A DNA stretch of 64,000 nt from Sinotaia quadrata (taxonomy: Eukaryota; Mollusca; Gastropoda; Architaenioglossa; Viviparidae), in assembly GCA_028829895.1 (NCBI GenBank), contig CM054182.1:32720879-32784878 (forward strand), in the 5' to 3' direction. The position numbers were made by a program, and so were the translations under genes. Every line of letters starts with the position of its first letter. Positions within the stretch are counted from its first letter, which is position 1. Under the pieces are notes generated by a model. That model worked only from the letters and a program-made list of their open reading frames with translations. It made no database searches and was not told the origin of the DNA. Of the stretch, positions 28,686-64,000 are shown piece by piece.

Positions 28686-29984
28686 GGCCGTGTCCAGGAA
28701 ATAGAGTCCAATCAGCTTGGCGAAAAAGTCCACACGTTCGCCCAGGGAAGTGATGATAGCAGACTGACGCTTTCTTTTCTCTCAAGGTCAAATGTCGACA
28801 GACCGGAAGTCTCTCCCATTTGAAGTAGAGACTAGCGACACCGAACTCTAGTACTAGTAAATCTTAATGTAATCACTTTTTTCAAGGATAATACAGTTAT
28901 TTCAATAATTAAGTAAGCGTATTAATTACGTTTTAATTAACTTAGAACCTCTATATCGGTTGTCTGACAGCGCACACAAATAATGTGAAAATAGTGAAAT
29001 TTGGCTGGCGCTCTTTGCTCATATTTAGTTATCTCGATATGAATTTAAAGTTATTAATTTATTATCTCGTCGTCGTTATCTTATCACCATTATCATAATC
29101 ATCATCATTTGATCATCATCAATCGCAGCAATAGTAGTCTTTGAATTTCGGTCAGTGATAATGTACGAGATCACAGTAGAAGTGCCAAATCTGACCCAAG
29201 TATTCATCACAAACTAAAAAGCATTCTCACATGCTATGGAAAGAAAATTGCAGATTTACCTGTAAAATGGGAATCTTGCAAGACACCGTAACGCTCTGTA
29301 AAGTCTGTAAAGTCTTAAATCCTTTCATTCAAGTCATCACAAAAAGCGGGGAAGGCTTAGGAAGTGACAATCGGCATGAGCCAAGTTTAGAGTGGAAACA
29401 TATTGTCAGGAGTTCAAAGTGATTTCAGCTAAGTTATAATTTCCTGACTTGTTGCAATATATTGTGTGGCTTGGATAGCTAGTTGTACCTAACCAAAAGA
29501 CATTTTCAGTGTCACGGCAGAAATAGTTTATATTACGAGCACTTGTTAGTGCTAAATTAAAATCAAGTTACCTGAGATTTTCGAAAAGTATCTTGGATAA
29601 GAAATATTGTTAGTTTGACTTAGCGCAGGATTTTATTGTTTGGAGCAAGGGAGTTAACCCAAGCCTAATCTCTATTACCGCACCTAAACAGAGACCAGCA
29701 GAAATCACACCTTAGTAAACTTCTCATTAAATAATATCTACTCTTTTTATGTTTGTTTTATGTTGTATTATATAATTAATGTAATTTATTAAGTATTATT
29801 AGTAGCGAGTTAGTGAATGAAAATTTAAAAAATAAATCTACAACACGAACAGTCCTTGAATAGTTGTTTAATAAATCTAAAATTTGAGTTGTCATAACAA
29901 ATCTGGATTAGAGCTACAGGACAGCAGCTACTTGGACTAAATTTATTTAATCAAATATTTTAATGCCCTTAGAGTGAATAGTTA
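28686..29984. other. upstream region of the C45-type gene, no gene seen
   Basis: 28686-28840 is relatively GC-rich and probably holds the 5' UTR and promoter for exon 1a. The rest is AT-rich; an open frame at 29231-29422 has no recognisable domain. Confidence 0.4.
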
Positions 29985-30725
29985 CAAGTTATTCTATTCT
30001 GACAGGTGTGCCATATTCAAGTTATTCTATTCTGACAGGTGTGCCATATTCAAGTTATTCTATTCTGACGGGTGTGCCATATTCAAGTAATTCTATTCTG
30101 ACAGGCGTGCCATATTCAAGTTATTCTATTCAGACAGGTGTGCCACATGCAAGTTATTCTATTCTGATAGGGGTGCCACATGCAAGTTATTCTATTCTGA
30201 TAGGTATGCCACATGCAAGTTATTCTATTCTGACAGGTGTGCCATATTCAAGTTATTCTATTCTGACAGGTGTGCCATATTCAAGTTATTCTATTCTGAC
30301 AGGTGTGCCACATGCAAGTTATTCTATTCTGATAGGTGCCACATACAAGTTATTCTATTCTGACAGGTGTGCCACATGCAAGTTATTCTATTCTGACAGG
30401 TGTGCCACATGTAAGTTATTCTATTCTGATAGGTGCCGCATGCAACAGGTGTGCCACATGTAAGTTATTCTATTCTGATAGGTGCCACATGCAAGTTATT
30501 CTATTCTGATAGGTATGCCACATGCAAGCCATTCTACTCTGACAGGTGTGTTGCATGCAAATTATTCTACTCTGACGGGTGTGACGCATGCAAACGACTC
30601 TGACTGGTGTGCCAAATGCAAGTAATTCTACTCCTACTTGTCTGTTGCTTGCAAGTACTCTCCTCTTAGAGGTATGTTGCATGTAAAGTACTCTACTCTG
30701 ACAGATGTGCATTGTGCAAGCTACT
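29985..30725. repeat. 33-bp minisatellite, over 20 copies
   Basis: Core CAAGTTATTCTATTCTGACA then GGTGTGCCA. The first copies carry CATATT and later ones CACATG; divergence grows to the right. Confidence 0.92.
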
Positions 30726-30789
30726 CTATTCTGACTGGTTTCCTTATGTAATCTATATTAATTGTGCCGTAAGAAAACTACTCCACTCT

Positions 30790-31020
30790 GACAGGTGTGC
30801 TGTATGCAAGCTACTCTAGGTGTACCGTGTGCAAGGTACTCTACTTTGATAGGTGTACCGTGTGCAAACTACTTTACTTTGATAGGTGTATCGTGTGCAA
30901 ACTACTTTACTTTGATAGGTGTATCGTGTGCAAACTACTTTACTTTGATAGGTGTACCGTGTGCAAGGTACTCTACTTTGATAGGTGTACCGTGTGCAAA
31001 CTACTCTGACATGTACATAA
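30790..31020. repeat. 33-bp minisatellite, diverged subfamily
   Basis: Same architecture as the array to its left but with GTGCAAACTACTTTACTTTG then ATAGGTGTACC; about 6-7 copies, clearly related. Confidence 0.88.
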
Positions 31021-31237
31021 TGCTAGCTAATCATCTTTGACAGATTTGTTTATTGCTAGCCAGTCTACTCCGATATTTTTCCGATATATTCTATTCTACA
31101 GCACAAGTGAAGGCTTAGCAACTGTCGTCGTCAGATTTACATGGCGGTAGAAAATATGCAGTGCTGAGTGACAAGATCTGAACCAAACCAAGAAAAAAAT
31201 CTCAAATGCAGTAAATGCAAGATCAGTTCTATTATGC

Positions 31238-31690
31238 AAGGTCTTTAGCATACCATGTTAACAGAACATCAAGGTCTTTAGTATACCATGTTAACAGAAC
31301 ATCAAGGTCTTTAGCATACCATGTTAACAGAACATCAAGGTCTTTAGTATACCATGTTAACAGAACATCAAGGTCTTTAGTATACCATGTTAACAGAACA
31401 TCAAGGTCTTTAGTATACCATGTTAACAGAACATCAAGGTCTTTAGTATACCATGTTAACAGAACATCAAGGTCTTTAGTATACCATGTTAACAGAACAT
31501 CAAGGTCTTTAGCATACCATGTTAACAGAACATCAAGGTCTTTAGTATACCATGTTAACAGAACATCAAGGTCTTTAGTATACCATGTTAACAGAACATC
31601 AAGGTCTTTAGTATACCATGTTAACAGAACATCAAGGTCTTTAGTATACCATGTTAACAGAACATCAAGGTCTTTAGTATACCATACTGA
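31238..31690. repeat. 33-bp minisatellite, about 13 near-identical copies
   Basis: TAGTATACCATGTTAACAGA then ACATCAAGGTCTT; the unit includes GTTAAC. Very homogeneous, so recently expanded or gene-converted. Confidence 0.94.
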
Positions 31691-31811
31691 CAGAACACAA
31701 GATTAATAGAATGATGTATGAACAGTAAAATTATCAGTAAATGGGAAGGTTATTCATTAAAAACAAGGTCGATTTTAAGCAGCGCGACTAGAATTCTAAG
31801 TCAATAGGCAA

Positions 31812-32150
31812 GTTCCACCTGTGACGCGTATCTAACTAAAGTTTGTATATGTAGTTCAGATATTAATGCGCAGAGCATGTACATCTGTGACGCGTATCTA
31901 ACTAAATTTTGCATATGTAGTTCAGATATTAATGCGCAGAGTATGTACATCTGTGACGCGTATCTAACTAAATTTTGCATATGTAGTTCAGATATTAATG
32001 CGCAGAGCATGCACATCTGTGACGCGTATCTAACTAAATTTTGCATATGTAGTTCAGATATTAATGCGCAGAGTATGTACATCTGTGACGCGTATCTAAC
32101 TAAATTTTGCATATGTAGTTCAGATATTAATGCGCAGAGCGTGTACACCT
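31812..32150. repeat. 66-bp minisatellite, 5 copies
   Basis: TCTGTGACGCGTATCTAACT then AAATTTTGCATATGTAGTTC and AGATATTAATGCGCAGAG at 66-base spacing. It carries several CpGs per unit in a CpG-poor area. Confidence 0.94.
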
Positions 32151-32297
32151 GTGATCCTTCGACAGCAATGGTAACGAGTAAGAAAATAGACAGTAATTAG
32201 TATATAGTGTAATTAGTAATTTGCATAATCATTTCGTAAATTTCTCAAATTTTTAAATTGTGGTTATACTATTTTAAATAAATTTGACAATTTTGTA

Positions 32298-32298
<1 letters not shown>

Positions 32299-32352
<54 letters not shown>

Positions 32353-32392
32353 GCCTGCCTATCTCTCTCTCTCTCTCTGCCTGCCTGCCTGC

Positions 32393-32462
<70 letters not shown>

Positions 32463-32715
32463 GCATGTATGCATGCATGTATGTCTGCCTGCCTGCCTAT
32501 CTATGTCTGTCTGTCTGTCTGCCTGCCTGCCTGCCTGCTACCTACCTACCTACCTGTCTGTCTGTCTGCCTGCCTGCCTGCCTGCCTGCTTGCCTGCCAA
32601 TCTATCTATCTGCCTGCCTGCCTGTCTGCCTGTCTGTCTGTCTGTCATCTGTCTGCCTGCCTGCCTGCCTGTCTGTCTGTCTGTTTTCTGTCTGTCTGTC
32701 TGTCTGTCTGTCTAT
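32299..32715. repeat. compound tetranucleotide tract
   Basis: (ATCT)n, then (TGCC)n, (ATCT)n, (TGCC/GTCT)n; about 415 bases, immediately upstream of the prolyl 4-hydroxylase-like gene. Confidence 0.95.
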
Positions 32716-32888
32716 AAAATAATATTAAAAGCAAGACGAAGATCGTAACGCAAATGTCGGGACCACGTAAGAATTTTTAAAATTATTTTCTCTTTCTTAA
32801 CTTGAAAATGCTTTAAACTTATTTTTTTTAAAATAAAAAACTTCCCTTTTATCAGTGATAAAACTGATATACAAACAACAAACTAACT

Positions 32889-33041
32889 TCGATCCGACAA
32901 CTCGATACAGCGACAGCTGTGATCGGCGTCGGGTCTCGAGCCAAGACACGTCGGCGGAAAAGACCCTGTCGCGATCGTAAGTCCGCCATCTGTCCCCATC
33001 ACTTTTCCTTTTCTTGTTCAGGGCAGTGCCACGGAGTTAAC
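32889..33041 (+). promoter_or_regulatory. GC-rich 5' region of the prolyl 4-hydroxylase-like gene
   Basis: A CpG-rich patch stands out from AT-rich flanks just before the ATG. It contains a donor-like GATC|GTAAGT (GT at 32977) and a strong acceptor (tttcttgttcag, AG at 33020-33021), which would define a 45-base 5' UTR intron. An in-frame N-terminal extension from 32919 is open but basic and would bury the signal peptide. Confidence 0.45.
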
Positions 33042-61057
<28,016 letters not shown>

Positions 61058-62109
61058 TCACGTGTTTGTGCTGACGTCAAAAATGACGCCAAGTATTCCC
61101 AAGAGTAGCGTACCTTGAATTGAGGCAGTAAATGACCTGTCAAAAAGGCGTAGAAGAATGGCGTGTCAGCAATCATACCAGACTGAGTAGCTTGACATTT
61201 TAGGATTGTTTCATTTCATGTAAACCATTTCAATCTATTCTCGGTATATAGTTTGGTATAATTTATTCCATTTTCCCATACAGTACATATGTTTTGTATG
61301 CGCTTTTTGTGTGATTGTCAGTGAAGTCTAAATCTATTCTTAGACTAATGAGTCTGTCGTACCATACATCATGTCTCTATTTGAGTTTAGTAATATATTT
61401 GTATTAATGTTTTGTGCATTTCATACGTTACAAATTCCTCGTTTCTCCAAACACACGTACATCTTACAAATCCAAACATACACTGGCGTACACAGCCACA
61501 AATACACAATTCAGTAACTTATCATTATCAGGCTAGGCTGATGAACGTGGTATTTAAAAACAAATATTTTGAAAAGTAATGATGCGATTTAAATGAAAAT
61601 ACAAATTGAAAAAAATAGCAGTTTGTTGTTTTATTTAAACAATCTACTCATAAATTTAAAATTAAACGTATCAATAGTATGTGCCCATCAATCATATCAG
61701 AATTTTGTAACATAAACAATAAATTCTGCTTCCTTATTTTTTAAAATTATTATTTCAAAAGTTTGACACTATAAAGAAGAAAAGGCGATGAATGTAAAGC
61801 AAATCATAAGTTTTACTTGTCTCCAGAAATATTTTATAAATGATAATTCTTTTCATTTTCGTTCTGCTTTGTTAAACAAGCAAGAAAAGAACAATTATAT
61901 TTTTCGTCTTATTTATTTCATACATCAGTCATTCCTACTATACTTTGCACTTGCCTCAGTCGTATCTGTACTTGCTTGTAAACATCTGCCGTAGTTATGG
62001 CAATGTACTTAACTCAGATTATATTAAAATGAAATAAACATTTTTTTAAAAATTTCAATGAAAAGCCGTGTTTAGCGTCCATGTTGTCCTATGGGGTGTC
62101 AAATATTTT
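61058..62109. other. 3' flank of the P4HA-like gene, no further gene
   Basis: AT-rich; a 68-codon open frame at 61788-61994 has no recognisable domain. Confidence 0.45.
61719..61724 (+). promoter_or_regulatory. candidate poly(A) signal of the P4HA-like gene
   Basis: AATAAA about 660 bases after the proposed stop. Plausible but distant. Confidence 0.3.
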
Positions 62110-62630
62110 CTTTACAACAATTTGTAGTGGTTAGAATATTACGTTTATGGACATTATGTTTGTACTATCATGTGACGTTCATAGAGATTATAATGTTGTG
62201 TTTGTGCTGGCTATCAATTGACTTTTATAGAGATTATAAAATTATATTTGTATTGACTATCATGTGACGTTCATAGAGATTATAATGCTATGGTTATCAA
62301 TTGAAGTTTATAGAGATAATAATGTAATGTTTGTATTGACTATCATGTGATGTTTATAGAGATTATAATGTAATGTTTGTATTGACTATCATGTGACGTT
62401 TATAGAGATTATAATGTAATGTTTGTATTGACTATCATGTGACGTTTATAGAGATTATAATGTAATGTTTGTATTGACTATCATGTGACGTTTGTAGAGA
62501 TTATAATGTAATGTTTGTATTGACTATCATGTGATGTTTATAGAGATTATAATGTAATGTTTGTATTGACTATCATGTGACGTTTATAGAGTTCATAATG
62601 TAATGTTTGCACTTTGGTTAAATGTATAGT
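62110..62630. repeat. 46-bp minisatellite, about 10 copies
   Basis: TGTATTGACTATCATGTGAC then GTTTATAGAGATTATAATGT and AATGTT; central copies near-identical. Confidence 0.93.
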
Positions 62631-63180
62631 ATGATCGTAAAGTTACGTTTGTAGTGATTATTTTATTGTTTGTAATGATCGTAAAGTTACGTTTGTATTG
62701 ATCCAGTAACTATAATTTTATTTTTCTATTGGTGAAGGTGTTGTTTTTACTGATTTTAACGTCATATTTGTATTGATTATTATGCTATGTTTGTACTGAT
62801 TACAATGTCATGTTTGTACTAATTTTAATGAAAATATTGATTATTATATTATATTGGTACTGATTATAATTTTATGTTTGTATTAATCATATTGTTATGT
62901 TTTCTAGTGATATTATAATATGTTTGTGTTGATTTCAACTTTGTTTGCATGGATTATAATGTTCTTTGTGTGACTAGAAAGTTATGTTTGCAGTGATTTT
63001 AATTATGTTAGTACTTACTTTAATGTTGTTCGTTCTGATGATATGTGTATGATTATAATGTTATATATGTACTGATTATAATTTTTTGTCTGATCTAATT
63101 ATAATTTTATTTTTGTGCCGTTGTTCATATTTTTGTTTGTACTGACGCTAATGTTGTTTCTAAACAATTTTGCAGCATAT
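62631..63180. repeat. decayed GTTTGTACTGATTATAATG repeat
   Basis: Loose continuation of the 46-bp family as 20-30-base units. Confidence 0.75.
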
Positions 63181-63254
63181 TAGCTTGTTGACAGCTTCTT
63201 TGCGATTGTAATATTTAATTTCAGTCGTAAAGATACGTACTGCTATTACTGCTG

Positions 63255-63600
63255 CGACTACAACTAAAAATATTACTACTACTACACTACAACTACAATA
63301 ATTACTACTGCTACTACAAGTACAATATTTACTACAACCACTACAACTATAATAATTACTACAACTACAATAATTACTACTACTACTACAAGTACAATAA
63401 TTACTACTACCAATATAACTACAATAAATACTACTACTACTACTACTACAAGTACAATAATTACTACTACCAATATAACTACAATAATTATTACTACAAC
63501 GACAATAATAATTACTACAACTGCAACTACAATAATTACTACTACCACTACAATAATTACTACTACTACCACTACAATTACTACTACTACTACTACTTAC
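63255..63600. repeat. (ACT/ACA)n trinucleotide tract
   Basis: Compound of ACT, ACA and ACAATAATT units; it makes a valine/isoleucine-only artefact frame on the minus strand. Confidence 0.93.
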
Positions 63601-63885
63601 TTTAAGAAGTGCGTATTTGTAAAAGCATTTTAAGCGCTTTCCACTATTTAGATTTTTAAAAAATACTGACGCAACTAAAATATTAATATATTCAACAATG
63701 AAAGACTACAACTAATACAGATTCATGAATTCACAGGTCAAGTAACATAAAACTAACGAATGAGTTTACAAACAGAAAAGAACATTAAAAATGGATTTAC
63801 TAATGTACAGACTAAATAAATAAGTTCTATTTTTGAGGATGAAACAGATGCTTTATACACTCGCAATTGTCTCACTCACTCACTC

Positions 63886-63886
63886 A

Positions 63887-63949
<63 letters not shown>
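63886..63949. repeat. (CTCA)n(CA)n microsatellite
   Basis: CACT units then about 29 CA units near the window end. Confidence 0.93.
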
Positions 63950-63953
<4 letters not shown>

Positions 63954-64000
63954 TTCGAATTCAGCCCTTGTCGATGTGGCAGAGATTGCATAGCTGAAAG

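Noticed and set aside
30008..30463. Eleven-residue repeat protein
   Set aside because: Artefact of the 33-bp array; frames shift where units are deleted.
31215..32200. Repetitive open frames that resemble repeat proteins
   Set aside because: 33-bp and 66-bp arrays, multiples of three. No start or splice context and no recognised repeat-protein family.
32919..33041. N-terminal extension of the P4HA-like protein from an upstream ATG
   Set aside because: It would place about 40 basic residues before a clear signal peptide and crosses a likely UTR intron; the ATG at 33042 has better context.
63282..63572. Minus-strand valine/isoleucine-only frame (membrane-like)
   Set aside because: A pure product of the ACT/ACA trinucleotide tract.

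Overview
This is animal nuclear DNA, most likely from a mollusc and probably a gastropod. The sequence shows AT-rich DNA, spliced genes with GT-AG introns of hundreds to thousands of bases, and an extreme load of microsatellites and minisatellites. The gene content (an animal phosphonoacetaldehyde hydrolase, a dcd1/C45-type Ntn hydrolase and a prolyl 4-hydroxylase alpha-like gene) fits a phosphonolipid-rich marine or freshwater invertebrate. The lineage is an inference; no species is claimed.

Layout. (1) 860-4484, plus strand: a two-exon phosphonoacetaldehyde hydrolase (PhnX, HAD superfamily, about 280 aa) with a complete active site. (2) 4.6-10.9 kb: no gene recognised; minisatellites fill most of it. 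(3) 10953-28685, minus strand: at least 13 exons plus an alternative first exon of a secreted or lysosomal C45-type acyltransferase/amidase (dcd1-like). Exon phases agree at every junction; the last few codons were not found. (4) 28.7-32.9 kb: the divergent gap between genes 2 and 3, mostly 33-bp and 66-bp tandem arrays and tetranucleotide repeats. (5) 33042-61057, plus strand: a 13-exon prolyl 4-hydroxylase alpha-subunit-like gene (about 526 aa). All phases agree, but one iron ligand and the 2-oxoglutarate lysine appear substituted, so it may be a non-catalytic paralogue. (6) 61.1-64.0 kb: repeats only.

The most unusual features are: tandem arrays that contain or begin at the 5' splice sites of the prolyl 4-hydroxylase-like gene (six copies of one donor at 35-bp spacing; a 46-bp duplication of another); two alternative signal-peptide exons in the C45-type gene; a run of five perfect GCGTGGGCG (EGR/Zif268-type) sites at exact 40-bp spacing; and two copies of a solo-LTR-like element, one with a 5-bp target duplication. 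PhnX cleaves the C-P bond of phosphonoacetaldehyde, the breakdown product of 2-aminoethylphosphonate, which molluscs carry in sphingophosphonolipids. The neighbouring amidase-like gene could act on N-acyl lipids, but a functional link is speculation.

Most long open frames in the window come from tandem repeats whose unit is a multiple of three and are not annotated as genes. No rRNA, functional tRNA or CRISPR array was seen.
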